The translations under genes were made by a program, and so were the position numbers. A DNA stretch of 39,601 bases from positions 1 to 39,601 of the forward strand of contig DYLM01000011.1 in assembly GCA_020722095.1 (NCBI GenBank), in the 5' to 3' direction. Shown here piece after piece: positions 1 to 7,636 of this stretch (positions are counted from its first letter, which is position 1; each line of letters begins with the position of its first letter). The notes beneath the pieces were generated by a model. That model was not told the DNA's origin. It did not search any database and saw only the letters and a list, made by a program, of their open reading frames with translations. Source of the DNA: Chloroherpeton thalassium (lineage in GTDB: Bacteria; Bacteroidota; Ignavibacteria; Kapaibacteriales; UBA2268).

Positions 1-56
1 ATCCAACACCCAACATCCAACACTTAACATCCAACACTTAACATCCAACACTTAAT
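1..56. repeat. 14-bp tandem repeat, cut by the window start
   Basis: Four head-to-tail copies of ATCCAACACTTAAC and close variants (units begin at 1, 15, 29 and 43). The first unit has CCC in place of the CTT of the others. The array may continue to the left of the window. A degenerate relative of the same CA-rich text lies at 25890-25930. It sits just past the 3' end of plsC and does not code. Confidence 0.85.
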
Positions 57-87
57 GCCTTCATAACATTCTCAAATTCTCAAATTT

Positions 88-795
88 TCAAATTAACTTG
101 CTATTGATTGTTGAGTGTATGTCGGCAATCAATTGTTTTTCTTCTTTTCTGCCAAAATTTTCTTGCAAATGTTTGTCTATTGGCGGATGGATATAAACCC
201 GAACTTTTCCTTTTACAAACTCGAGCTGACCTTTTGGCAGTAGTAAATTAGTGCCAACAATTGTGATTGGAACAATTTCCTTTTGTGATTTGGCAGCAAG
301 CATAAATCCACCACGCTTAAATTCACCTAATTTGCCATCTGGACTGCGAGTGCCTTCGGGATAAATTAATACAGATATTCCTTGCTTTGTTTCCTCGATT
401 GCTTGTTTAAGACCTTCTAAAGCATTCTTGGAATCTTCCCTAACTATTGCAATATAAGGTGAAATTTTTAGTATATAACCAAAATAAAAGATTTTTTCTA
501 AACTTTTACGATAAACAATCCTAAAACTATGCGGAAGTGCTGACAGCAAAACAGGAATATCAAATAGACTAATGTGATTGGACAAAAATATGTAATTTTT
601 ATTTAAATCAAGGTATTCGAGTCCGTGAATTTCGAGTTCCACTTTGCTAATTCGTAATAGTGAATTTGCCCATTTTCGTGCTAATTGATGAAAAGCAGAT
701 GCTTTCCCAAAATATCGCAGCAGAAAAATATTGCCATAGTAAAAAGTGGAAAGAGCAATTCTTATAAAGTTGAGTATGAATCTAATTCTTTTCAT
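88..795 (-). CDS. plsC: 1-acyl-sn-glycerol-3-phosphate acyltransferase (PlsC family)
   Basis: Transfers an acyl chain to lysophosphatidic acid to make phosphatidic acid at the inner membrane. The acyltransferase block I motif NHISLFD (NHx4D) and the block III motif YPEGTRS are both present and correctly spaced in a protein of about 235 residues, normal for the family. A hydrophobic N-terminal stretch fits membrane association. A GTG at 807 would give a start 4 residues longer. I prefer the ATG at 795 because its ATG overlaps the TGA of the upstream arsR gene (ATGA), a classic translational-coupling arrangement. The function call is from family motifs; substrate specificity within the LPLAT group is not settled by sequence. 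Confidence 0.9.
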   Translation of the reverse strand: MKRIRFILNFIRIALSTFYYGNIFLLRYFGKASAFHQLARKWANSLLRISKVELEIHGLEYLDLNKNYIFLSNHISLFDIPVLLSALPHSFRIVYRKSLEKIFYFGYILKISPYIAIVREDSKNALEGLKQAIEETKQGISVLIYPEGTRSPDGKLGEFKRGGFMLAAKSQKEIVPITIVGTNLLLPKGQLEFVKGKVRVYIHPPIDKHLQENFGRKEEKQLIADIHSTINSKLI

Positions 796-1088
796 TGAGT
801 TTCGCACATAATTTCACAAATTTTCAAAATATGTTTATCACAAATACTAAAATAATGACGTTTTCCTTCAGACCTTTTACACACAATATGATTTTCTAAC
901 AAGATTTTTAATTGTCTCGATACATTTGCTTGAAGAAAATTTGTATTCTCAACAATTTCAGATACTGATTTTTCACCATCTTGCAAGGACTTCAAGATAA
1001 TTAGTCTGGACTCTTCCGAAAGAACTTTAAACCTATTGCTAAGTTTAAAAATATTGGAGTCGTCTAACACAAATTTGGAGTTTTCCAT
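792..1088 (-). CDS. ArsR-family winged-helix transcriptional regulator
   Basis: A 98-residue HTH protein. The segment around residues 40-62 (SVSEIVENTNFLQANVSRQLKIL, broken here as SVSEIVENTN / FLQANVSRQL) is a typical ArsR recognition helix-turn-helix, followed by a wing (residues 70-81). The usual metal-site motif ELCVCDL in the recognition helix is absent. Four cysteines instead lie in the C-terminal third (70, 83, 91, 95), so a thiol- or metal-based signal through the C-terminal helix is possible (inference). The gene is upstream of and coupled to plsC. It is divergent from a glutaredoxin gene across 68 bp of AT-rich DNA, so it may control both directions. The cognate signal is unknown. 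Confidence 0.85.
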   Translation of the reverse strand: MENSKFVLDDSNIFKLSNRFKVLSEESRLIILKSLQDGEKSVSEIVENTNFLQANVSRQLKILLENHIVCKRSEGKRHYFSICDKHILKICEIMCETQ

Positions 1089-1156
1089 ATAAAATAATTA
1101 CTATTAATATTCGTTTTTATTATTTTAAAAATATTAAAAAATTAAAATTAAGGAAA

Positions 1157-1405
1157 ATGGAGCAAACAGCAAAAGTAATTGTATTTTCGACCCCGACTTG
1201 TTCATTTTGCAATCAAGCAAAAAGATATTTTAAAGAAAAAAATATAAAATTCAAAGATGTCGATGTCTCACGCGACCAAGCAGCACTAAAGGATATGCAA
1301 AAACGAACTGGCGGTAATACCGGAGTACCCGTGATTTTAATTAACAATAAACCGATAATTGGTTTTGATAAACCAAAGATAAATCAACTTTTAAATCTAA
1401 AATAA
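1157..1405 (+). CDS. Glutaredoxin-like thiol-disulfide protein
   Basis: A small (82 aa) thioredoxin-fold protein with the redox motif C15-S-F-C18 in the context STPTCSFCNQAK. The cis-proline loop GNTGVPVILINN and the following IIGFD complete the glutaredoxin signature. The dipeptide SF replaces the usual PY/PF between the cysteines, as in the YruB/NrdH-like glutaredoxin groups. It probably reduces disulfides or feeds electrons to a reductase in the cytoplasm. The start has an AAGGAAA stretch a few bases upstream. It is divergent from the cysteine-rich ArsR gene and 51 bp upstream of groES, so co-transcription with groES is possible. Confidence 0.88.
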   Translation: MEQTAKVIVFSTPTCSFCNQAKRYFKEKNIKFKDVDVSRDQAALKDMQKRTGGNTGVPVILINNKPIIGFDKPKINQLLNLK

Positions 1406-1456
1406 ACAAATAAATTAAAACAATTAAATAACAAAAATTAAAAAATAGGAGATGTT

Positions 1457-1729
1457 ATGCAAATCAAACCTTTTGGCGACCGATTGCTGATTGAAGCAAC
1501 TGAAATTCAAAAAAAGACTGAAAGTGGAATTATTATTCCCGATACAGCCAAAGAAAAACCAATTTTAGGCAAAGTAATTGAAATCGGTACAAGCGATGAT
1601 GTAAAAGAATCATTTGCAGTGGGCGATACAGTTATTTATGCTAAATACGGCGGCGAAGATATTACTTTAAACAACAAAGAGTATAAACTTGTTCAAATCT
1701 CTGATATACTTGCAAAAGTAATTGAATAA
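1457..1729 (+). CDS. groES: Co-chaperonin GroES
   Basis: A 90-residue protein with the full Cpn10 signature: N-terminal IKPFGDRLLIEA, the mobile loop (residues ~18-35, KKTESGIIIPDTAKEKP) that binds GroEL, and the KYGG...EYKLVQISDILAKV C-terminal strand. It would cap the GroEL folding chamber. AGGAG lies just upstream of the ATG. GroEL does not follow: the next feature is a C/G-rich repeat and then the shikimate-pathway fusion gene. Either groEL is elsewhere or this is an additional groES copy. Confidence 0.95.
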   Translation: MQIKPFGDRLLIEATEIQKKTESGIIIPDTAKEKPILGKVIEIGTSDDVKESFAVGDTVIYAKYGGEDITLNNKEYKLVQISDILAKVIE

Positions 1730-1754
1730 AACAAGCTGTTGATTTTTTATTAGA

Positions 1755-1853
1755 ACCTCCCCCTGACCCCCTCACGGAGGGGGAATAAATAACTCCTCCT
1801 CTCCAGAATGGATCGCCGACAAGTCGGGGCAGGAAGGGGGTTGTGGGGTGAGG
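1755..1853. repeat. C/G-rich bipartite hairpin repeat, copy A
   Basis: The left half reads CCTCCCCCTGACCCCCTC and then GGAGGGGG, forming a hairpin. The right half carries a degenerate CCGAC/GTCGGGG stem and a run AAGGGGG. The left half is nearly identical to the reverse complement of the right end of copy C (18013-18042) and to the left end of copy D (36464-36500). The right half is diverged. It lies between groES and aroEK and could act as an RNA-processing or termination structure. Confidence 0.75.
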
Positions 1854-1894
1854 AAAATCAATTAATTCATTTTAAATTCTATTAAGGCAAAAAA

Positions 1895-3202
1895 ATGTTA
1901 AAATTATCCGTTGTTGGTAATCCTGCCTTTCATAGCTTAAGCCCTAAAGTATATCAGGTTTTATCTGATGCTAATCAAATTAATTTGAGTTACAATAGAA
2001 TATCCGCAGAAAAAATTGAAGACGCATTAGAATTTGCTAGGACGATTAAAATGAACGGGTTGAATATTACTCGCCCCTTCAAAGAATCCGTTATCGAGCA
2101 TTTAGATAAAGTTGGTTATCAGGCTACGAATTTGAATTCTGTGAATACAATTCGCATTGAAAATGATTTCTTAACCGGACATAATACCGATTATTTTGGC
2201 ATATTAAAAACAATTTGGGATAATAATTTAATATTAAATAAGAAAAAGGTTCTAATTCTTGGAGCGGGTGCCGCTGGAAGAACAGCAACATTTGCTGTTA
2301 GAAATCTTAATGCAGTTATTATAGTTTGGGACAGAAATGAAGAAAAGGCAAAAGAAGTTGCCCAAGAAGTAGGGGTTAATTACATTACAACTAAGGAACT
2401 TACGAGTAACCAACATAGTTTCGACATAGTTGTTTCCTCAATCCCCCCAAACTCCTTGATCCTATCTCAAATAAAATGGAATTCGTCACAAATTATCATA
2501 GATACTGTTTATCACAATTCTTTTTTTGCAAAAAACAAAACAAAATATGGTTTTAATGTTATTGTAGGCGAAAAATGGCTTTTTAATCAAGCAGTGCTGT
2601 CATTTGAGATTTTCACTTACAAAAAGCCCATAGAATTGCACATTGACAATGAAGTTTTAAATTTGGAGAAGAAGTCATTTAACTCATTCGTCCTTATAGG
2701 ATTTTCTGGTTCAGGTAAGTCAAGTTTAGGCAAGGAAGTTGCTGAAAAATTGGGCTTTCAATTTTTTGACACAGATATTATGATTTCTAATAAACAAGAC
2801 AAATCTATAAATGAGATTTTCCAAGAACACGGTGAAGATTATTTTAGAGAACTTGAAACCTCTGTTTTGAAGGAAATTTTGAATAAATGCAATAATGGCA
2901 AATCAAATGCAATCATAGCAACCGGTGGTGGCATTATCGAAAAAGCTGAAAACATAGAATTGATAAAGAAAATTGGATTGCCAATTTGGATTTATGCACC
3001 AATACAAGATGCTTATAATAGAATAAATCTATTCAAAAATCGCCCATTGATAACTAACTTTGAAAATGCAAGTTCTTTATTTGCAAGTAGAATTGATAAA
3101 TATTACACTGCATCTGAAGGCATTTTTATCAATAATCGTGATTTTGAAACAGGTGCTGCCCGATTGGAAATGGAATTAAAAGCTATCGCAAAGTTAAATT
3201 AA
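1895..3202 (+). CDS. aroE-aroK: Fused shikimate dehydrogenase - shikimate kinase
   Basis: A two-domain enzyme for consecutive steps of aromatic amino-acid synthesis: 3-dehydroshikimate to shikimate (NADPH), then shikimate to shikimate-3-phosphate (ATP). Residues 1-~255 are AroE: substrate serines in SLSP (14, 16), catalytic Lys63 in TRPFKE, Asn84 in NSVNT, Asp99 in HNTDYFG, and the nucleotide-binding GAGAAG at ~123-128. Residues ~260-435 are shikimate kinase: Walker A GFSGSGKS near 270, FFDTD, the substrate arginine in YFRELE, ATGGG near 350, and the LID NRPLI. Both active sites look complete. The order AroE then AroK on one chain is uncommon in bacteria. An AAGG lies upstream of the ATG. Copy A of the hairpin repeat lies just upstream. 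Confidence 0.93.
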   Translation: MLKLSVVGNPAFHSLSPKVYQVLSDANQINLSYNRISAEKIEDALEFARTIKMNGLNITRPFKESVIEHLDKVGYQATNLNSVNTIRIENDFLTGHNTDYFGILKTIWDNNLILNKKKVLILGAGAAGRTATFAVRNLNAVIIVWDRNEEKAKEVAQEVGVNYITTKELTSNQHSFDIVVSSIPPNSLILSQIKWNSSQIIIDTVYHNSFFAKNKTKYGFNVIVGEKWLFNQAVLSFEIFTYKKPIELHIDNEVLNLEKKSFNSFVLIGFSGSGKSSLGKEVAEKLGFQFFDTDIMISNKQDKSINEIFQEHGEDYFRELETSVLKEILNKCNNGKSNAIIATGGGIIEKAENIELIKKIGLPIWIYAPIQDAYNRINLFKNRPLITNFENASSLFASRIDKYYTASEGIFINNRDFETGAARLEMELKAIAKLN

Positions 3203-3287
3203 TCCTTCCTCAATTAAAAATCTTCATTTTCTTAATTCACACTTAAAAGTGGAATGATATTTGTGTTATTTTCAAAAAAAAATAAAT

Positions 3288-4223
3288 ATGAATTCAACAG
3301 AAAATTCCTTTTTTAATGAAATAATTAATTTGCCAACCGAGCAAGTTAATCCAGCTACAAGGAACATTGATAAAGTGCCTTTAATTGACATTCTAAAAAT
3401 GATTAATGATGAAGATAAGAAAGTTGCTTTTGCAGTAGAAGATGAAATCCCGTTTATTGCACAAGCTGTGGATCTTATCAAAATATCTTTGCAATCAAAT
3501 GGAAGATTGATATATATTGGAGCAGGAACATCTGGCAGGCTTGGTGTGATTGATGCTGCCGAATGCCCTCCAACTTTCGGCACAAACCCAGAAATGATTA
3601 TTGGAGTAATTGCTGGCGGCAAAGAGGCAATGTTTGTTGCTCAAGAAGGTGCCGAAGATAATATTCAGCAAGCAATAATTGACTTGCAAGATTTATCATT
3701 AAATGCCCAAGATGTAGTTTGTGGAATAGCGGCATCGGGCAGAACTCCATACGTGAAATCAGGAGTAAATTATGCAAAATCAATAGGTTGCAAAACGATT
3801 ATGCTTTCCACTTCCACAAGGGAAAATGTTCTTAAATTGGGTATAAATGCTGATGTGTTTATTTGCCCTTATGTTGGACCAGAAGTAATAGCTGGGTCTA
3901 CCAGAATGAAATCGGGTACGGCACAAAAGTTAGTTTTGAATATGCTAACAACTGCAACAATGGTATTGCTCGGAAAAACTTATAATAATATTATGGTGGA
4001 TTTGCAACAAACAAATACCAAACTTGTGGAACGATCCAAAAATACAATTATGACAATTTGCAACGTGGATTATCAAACTGCTTCAAGTTTGTTAGCCGAA
4101 GCCCATCAAAGCGTTAAACATGCAATAATGATGGGACTGACGAATTTAAATCATTCCCAAGTAAGTGAACTTTTGAAAAAAGGAAATAATCGTATTAGCG
4201 ATTCATTAAAGTTAATGGAATAA
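3288..4223 (+). CDS. murQ: N-acetylmuramic acid 6-phosphate etherase MurQ
   Basis: Cleaves the D-lactyl ether of MurNAc-6-phosphate to give GlcNAc-6-phosphate, a peptidoglycan recycling step in the cytoplasm. A 311-residue SIS-fold protein with the family signature IGAGTSGRLGVIDAAECPPTFG near residues 75-97, GGKEAM, and GSTRMKSGTAQKLVLNMLTT in the second half. A TTG at 3261 would add nine residues, but the ATG at 3288 starts the conserved part and is preferred. No anhMurNAc kinase or MurNAc transporter lies beside it. It meets the next gene tail-to-tail with 8 bp between stops. Confidence 0.93.
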   Translation: MNSTENSFFNEIINLPTEQVNPATRNIDKVPLIDILKMINDEDKKVAFAVEDEIPFIAQAVDLIKISLQSNGRLIYIGAGTSGRLGVIDAAECPPTFGTNPEMIIGVIAGGKEAMFVAQEGAEDNIQQAIIDLQDLSLNAQDVVCGIAASGRTPYVKSGVNYAKSIGCKTIMLSTSTRENVLKLGINADVFICPYVGPEVIAGSTRMKSGTAQKLVLNMLTTATMVLLGKTYNNIMVDLQQTNTKLVERSKNTIMTICNVDYQTASSLLAEAHQSVKHAIMMGLTNLNHSQVSELLKKGNNRISDSLKLME

Positions 4224-4231
4224 CTTTTATT

Positions 4232-4963
4232 TTATAATCTTGATTTAAATACAGATGAAAGCATTACTTTATTGACATTTTCATCGGGGAAAATGCTACA
4301 ATCTATGATTTCAACTTTATGTTTAATCTCTTTTTGATTTAAGATTTCGCTCATTCTATAGGCTTGTCTTATCATTTTTAGATTTTCTTGTTCAACAAGT
4401 AAGTATAAATGCCGTTGAGATTGCAAAAAAGAAAGCCAATAATTTTCGGTTAAGTTTGGCAAATAATGCATTGGTGAATTGAAATAACAATTTTCATCGT
4501 AAAAATTCTTGGATAGCCACTGAATGTCAAAAAACGAATTTGCAGCGATTGTACCCATAAAAATATCTGGTCTGCGTAAATATGAATTAACTGCGTGATA
4601 GCCACCAATTCCCGCACCGCAAGTGACAATCGGCACTGGCGAACCATTATCATCATATATAAACTGAACTAACTCATTTGCGATAAATTGATTTAGATTA
4701 TAATGTTGATTGGATCTTTCACTTGGAGTGATTTCTTCGTTCAGCCAACTTTTTAGATTATTTGTTTGAACTGAAATAAGTTTAATGTGACCTTTTGTAA
4801 TTAATGTGCTTAATTCATCAATTAATCCAATTTTCTCGTATTCCAATGGATCATCGTCAGTAATTGGAAACATTAGGAAATTCATTCCAAAATGCCCATA
4901 AACAACAACCTCCACTTTATCTTGAAGGTTATCACTGTTGATTTTATAAATTTCTCTTCTCAT
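4232..4963 (-). CDS. Esterase-fold (alpha/beta hydrolase) protein lacking its catalytic residues
   Basis: The sequence follows the putative esterase (EstD/COG4947-like) family: the strand-turn-helix CGAGIGGYHAVN at residues 115-126, then IAANSFFD, and NSPMHYLPNLT, which match that family's GASFGAYHAxN and FNSPxDYLPNL blocks. The nucleophile serine is replaced by glycine at residue 118 (codon GGA). The acid region normally GEED reads EQEN. The C-terminal block that normally holds the catalytic histidine (GHDWPWW) reads IFPDENVNK, with no histidine. It is therefore probably a non-hydrolytic pseudoenzyme with an unknown binding or regulatory role. Full length (243 aa) and undisturbed frame argue against simple decay. 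It lies 15 bp downstream of the alcohol dehydrogenase, likely the same operon. Confidence 0.7.
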   Translation of the reverse strand: MRREIYKINSDNLQDKVEVVVYGHFGMNFLMFPITDDDPLEYEKIGLIDELSTLITKGHIKLISVQTNNLKSWLNEEITPSERSNQHYNLNQFIANELVQFIYDDNGSPVPIVTCGAGIGGYHAVNSYLRRPDIFMGTIAANSFFDIQWLSKNFYDENCYFNSPMHYLPNLTENYWLSFLQSQRHLYLLVEQENLKMIRQAYRMSEILNQKEIKHKVEIIDCSIFPDENVNKVMLSSVFKSRL

Positions 4964-4978
4964 TACAACCTAATTAAT

Positions 4979-6124
4979 TTAATAAGCTAAATCTAATATT
5001 TTAATAAAACTTTCCTCGGAAAGTTGTTTTATTCTTCCTGTTCTTCCATATTCCTCGATGCACTTGATAATTTCTGGATAATCGTTTTTGCTAAAACCTA
5101 ATTCTCGCAGTGTAGTTGGACTGCCCCAAGATTTGAACTTGCTTTGCATTGCCTTTGCACCTTCCAGACCATTTTGCACTCCGTATACATTTTTTGCCCA
5201 GCGGTCGAAGATTTCGGGTTTGGCATCATAAACATAATTGATAAATGCTGGGAAAATTACTGATAATCCTTCTGCGTGTGCTACTTCGGGATTTAATATA
5301 CTTAATGCGTGTTCGATTGCATGGCTTGTCCATTCGCCACCCAACATACCAATACTTGTCATACCATTAAGTGCAATAGTAGAACTCCAAGCAAAATTTG
5401 CTCGCGATGTATAATCATTTGGGTTTTCCATCAAATTATCAATTTGCGAAATTACAGTTCTTTGGGTGGATTCGTTCAATGTTAGCCCAATTTCATTATT
5501 CATATTGCTCATAAAGTAATTTTCCATTAAATGTGATAGCGAATCCACTCCACCATTTGCAGTTTGTCGCTTTGGTAAAGTTGCTTGCACACTTGGATCA
5601 ATTATGCTGATTTTTGGATAAACAAGCGGACTGCCAAAAGACCATTTCCTTTTTTCTTCTTCATTGCTTAGCACTGCAAATGAATTCATTTCCGTACCTG
5701 TAGCCGATAGAGTGAGTATAACATAAATTGGCAATGCTACTTTTGGTTGAATTTTTTTAGCAAATAAGTCCCAAATATTATCTAAAAAATATCCTGCAGA
5801 AATTGATTTTGCCTCGTCAATAACCGAGCCACCCCCAACAGCCACAATTCCGTCAATATTGTTTGCTTTGGCATAAGCCTTTGCTTCTTCGGCGTGAACT
5901 ATAGTGGGATTTGGGCGAACTCCCCAATATTCCACAAAATCTATTTGCGATGAATTTAATGATTTTACAACTTTATCATAAACCCCGTTTTGCTTGATGC
6001 TGCCACTGCCGGCAAGCAACAAAACTTTGGTAATTTTATCTTTTTTTATATTTTTACCGATAGATTCGATAGTATTTTTACCAAAAATTATTTGAGTTGG
6101 ATTAAAATATTGAAAATTGTCCAT
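4979..6124 (-). CDS. Iron-containing alcohol dehydrogenase (YqhD/BdhA-like)
   Basis: A group III, probably NAD(P)H-linked, alcohol/aldehyde oxidoreductase of 381 residues. The N-terminal NPTQIIFGKNTI and the nucleotide-binding GGGSVIDEAKSIS (near 97-109) are typical. LSATGTEMNSFAVLSNEE and the metal ligands follow: Asp and His in GGVDSLSHLMENY, His in SHAIEHALS, His in VAHAEGLS. The closest known relatives are butanol/aldehyde dehydrogenases such as BdhA and YqhD, which often detoxify short aldehydes. It is transcribed ahead of the pseudo-esterase and divergently from a secreted protein. The promoter region between them contains two inverted repeats (6171-6244). The natural substrate cannot be read from sequence. 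Confidence 0.9.
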   Translation of the reverse strand: MDNFQYFNPTQIIFGKNTIESIGKNIKKDKITKVLLLAGSGSIKQNGVYDKVVKSLNSSQIDFVEYWGVRPNPTIVHAEEAKAYAKANNIDGIVAVGGGSVIDEAKSISAGYFLDNIWDLFAKKIQPKVALPIYVILTLSATGTEMNSFAVLSNEEEKRKWSFGSPLVYPKISIIDPSVQATLPKRQTANGGVDSLSHLMENYFMSNMNNEIGLTLNESTQRTVISQIDNLMENPNDYTSRANFAWSSTIALNGMTSIGMLGGEWTSHAIEHALSILNPEVAHAEGLSVIFPAFINYVYDAKPEIFDRWAKNVYGVQNGLEGAKAMQSKFKSWGSPTTLRELGFSKNDYPEIIKCIEEYGRTGRIKQLSEESFIKILDLAY

Positions 6125-6170
6125 TTATTTATTTTAAATTTTGATAATTTAATTTAATTATAATGCAATA

Positions 6171-6244
6171 ACGATTTTTAATCTAATTTAGTAATTATTT
6201 TTGATAAAAATCGTTTTATAAATAGTATTGATTTAAAAATCAAT
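6171..6244. promoter_or_regulatory. Divergent intergenic region with two dyads
   Basis: A perfect 10-bp inverted repeat ACGATTTTTA (6171-6180) / TAAAAATCGT (6205-6214) with a 24-bp spacer, and an 8-bp palindrome ATTGATTT-AA-AAATCAAT at 6227-6244. Both lie between the divergent alcohol dehydrogenase (start 6124) and the secreted protein (start 6275). They could be operators. In such AT-rich DNA the second could be chance. Confidence 0.35.
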
Positions 6245-6274
6245 AAATAAAGAATTTTCGATTAAAATCAAATT

Positions 6275-6958
6275 TTGATTGTGAACCAAAAAATCATATT
6301 TTATATTGCGTTGTTATTGACTCTGCTGAGCATTGAAACTTATTCGGATTCTTATTTTCCGAATAATTCCAAATCAATGATTGTGGACACTTTGATGTAT
6401 CGCCAGTTGCAAGATTCAATTTTTAATATTTATTCTCGGCTTAATGTATCTGCTCGTTCACTTTTCCAATTTAACTTAAAGTTAACAGACGATAGTTGGC
6501 AGAAAGATCTAAACATTCAAGATGAGTTGCCATATCAGTTGGCTCTTCGTAGTTTAGATGTTGTGCCCTCAGAAGCGTTTATACCTTCGGGAGTGGAGCG
6601 AGTGCTATGGAACGAAAATGTAAATTCTGGCTTGCGTCTTCCAACTGGTCTTGCCTATCCTCAAGTAGGTTTGCGAGTTCCATTGAAGGATATTGCTGTT
6701 TTCTTGGGAATGATGGAGGACACAAGCCCGGTGATTAATTATTCCACAGATTATCTTGCTGACATTGAGATTGTTGTGTATTCGGTTCAAGCAAAAGTAA
6801 TAGCAACATTATACACAGGCAAGCAAAGTCCGGGTCATTACACTCTCACTTGGAATTTCCGAAATGATAGCGGTCAAAGAATGCCAAGTGGCGATTATAT
6901 TGCAGAAGTACGCATCGGAAATGCTAAATATATTCGCAAGAGAATTGTTATTCCATAA
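6275..6958 (+). CDS. Uncharacterised secreted protein with FlgD-like Ig C-terminus
   Basis: I do not recognise the N-terminal two thirds. The first ~25 residues form a signal peptide ([18 protein letters not shown]). The last ~65 residues ([20 protein letters not shown] ... [16 protein letters not shown]) have the pattern of the FlgD Ig-like domain used at the C-terminus of many secreted FCB proteins: an interaction-motif strand, a W-x-G/R-x-D-x-x-G turn (here WNFRNDSGQ), and PSGxY. No ATG is available. TTG at 6275 or GTG at 6281 are the possible starts, both giving the same signal peptide. It is 22 bp upstream of the heptose adenylyltransferase gene, so the two are probably co-transcribed. 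Function unknown. Confidence 0.6.
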   Translation: MIVNQKIIFYIALLLTLLSIETYSDSYFPNNSKSMIVDTLMYRQLQDSIFNIYSRLNVSARSLFQFNLKLTDDSWQKDLNIQDELPYQLALRSLDVVPSEAFIPSGVERVLWNENVNSGLRLPTGLAYPQVGLRVPLKDIAVFLGMMEDTSPVINYSTDYLADIEIVVYSVQAKVIATLYTGKQSPGHYTLTWNFRNDSGQRMPSGDYIAEVRIGNAKYIRKRIVIP

Positions 6959-6980
6959 TCTATCATTAATTCAAAAAAAT

Positions 6981-7439
6981 ATGTTAATTAATTCAGATTT
7001 ACTTGCTAAAATTATTTTTGAGCAAAAATTAAATGGAAAGAAAGTTGTATTCACTAATGGATGCTTTGATATTATCCATTCAGGACACATTTTTTATTTA
7101 ACCGAAGCAAAAAAATTAGGCGATATTCTTGTTGTTGGCTTAAACACGGACGACTCGGTAAGGCGACTAAAAGGTGAGAATCGACCTGTAAATAATCAAT
7201 ATGATAGATCGGTTGTCCTATCTGCACTCAAACCTGTTGATTTTGTTTGTTATTTTGACGAGGATACTCCATTAGAATTAATTAAGATAATCAATCCCGA
7301 TGTGCTTGTTAAGGGAGCAGACTATTCCATAGAAAACATTGTTGGATCAGATTTTGTTCTTGCCAATGGCGGTTCGGTGCAAACCATCAAGTTTGTGCAA
7401 GGAAAATCCACAACAAATATCATCAACAAAATGAAATAA
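6981..7439 (+). CDS. rfaE2: D-glycero-beta-D-manno-heptose 1-phosphate adenylyltransferase (RfaE2-type)
   Basis: Adenylylates heptose-1-phosphate to ADP-heptose for lipopolysaccharide inner core. The cytidylyltransferase-fold signature [16 protein letters not shown] carries the HxGH nucleotide site. [25 protein letters not shown] and [10 protein letters not shown] are the classical RfaE C-domain blocks. The 152-residue length matches stand-alone RfaE2, so the kinase half (HldA/RfaE1) must be encoded elsewhere. An in-frame extension reaches back to 6864, but this would overlap the preceding gene by 95 bp. The ATG at 6981 starts right at conserved sequence and is preferred. A MITE-like element begins 49 bp after the stop. 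Confidence 0.92.
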   Translation: MLINSDLLAKIIFEQKLNGKKVVFTNGCFDIIHSGHIFYLTEAKKLGDILVVGLNTDDSVRRLKGENRPVNNQYDRSVVLSALKPVDFVCYFDEDTPLELIKIINPDVLVKGADYSIENIVGSDFVLANGGSVQTIKFVQGKSTTNIINKMK

Positions 7440-7488
7440 TAGAATTTGATAATGGTGTATAGTTGTTGGGTAAATTTGTAGGAAAGAT

Positions 7489-7629
7489 GAGGCTGTCTCA
7501 TAAGTCAGTTTTGCTGTCATTCCCACGAAAGTGGAAACCCATAGCCCACGAATTTATTCGTGGGAAAATGGATTCCCGTTTGCACGGGAATGACAATTTT
7601 GAAATATTTTGGACTTATGAGACAGCCTC
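7489..7629. mobile_element. 141-bp MITE-like element with 18-bp perfect terminal inverted repeats
   Basis: The left end GAGGCTGTCTCATAAGTC (7489-7506) is the exact reverse complement of the right end (7612-7629). Inside, a second inverted pair GTCATTCCC (7516-7524) / GGGAATGAC (7586-7594) and a central palindrome with CCCACGAA arms (7545-7564) make the element fold on itself nearly end to end. There is no transposase. The ends resemble the GGCTGTCTCA-type termini I associate with IS1182/IS5-like elements (from memory). No clear target duplication is visible. It lies between the convergent rfaE2 and pth genes, 7 bp from the pth stop. A truncated copy lies at 25956-26005. Confidence 0.75.
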
Positions 7630-7636
7630 CATTTCT

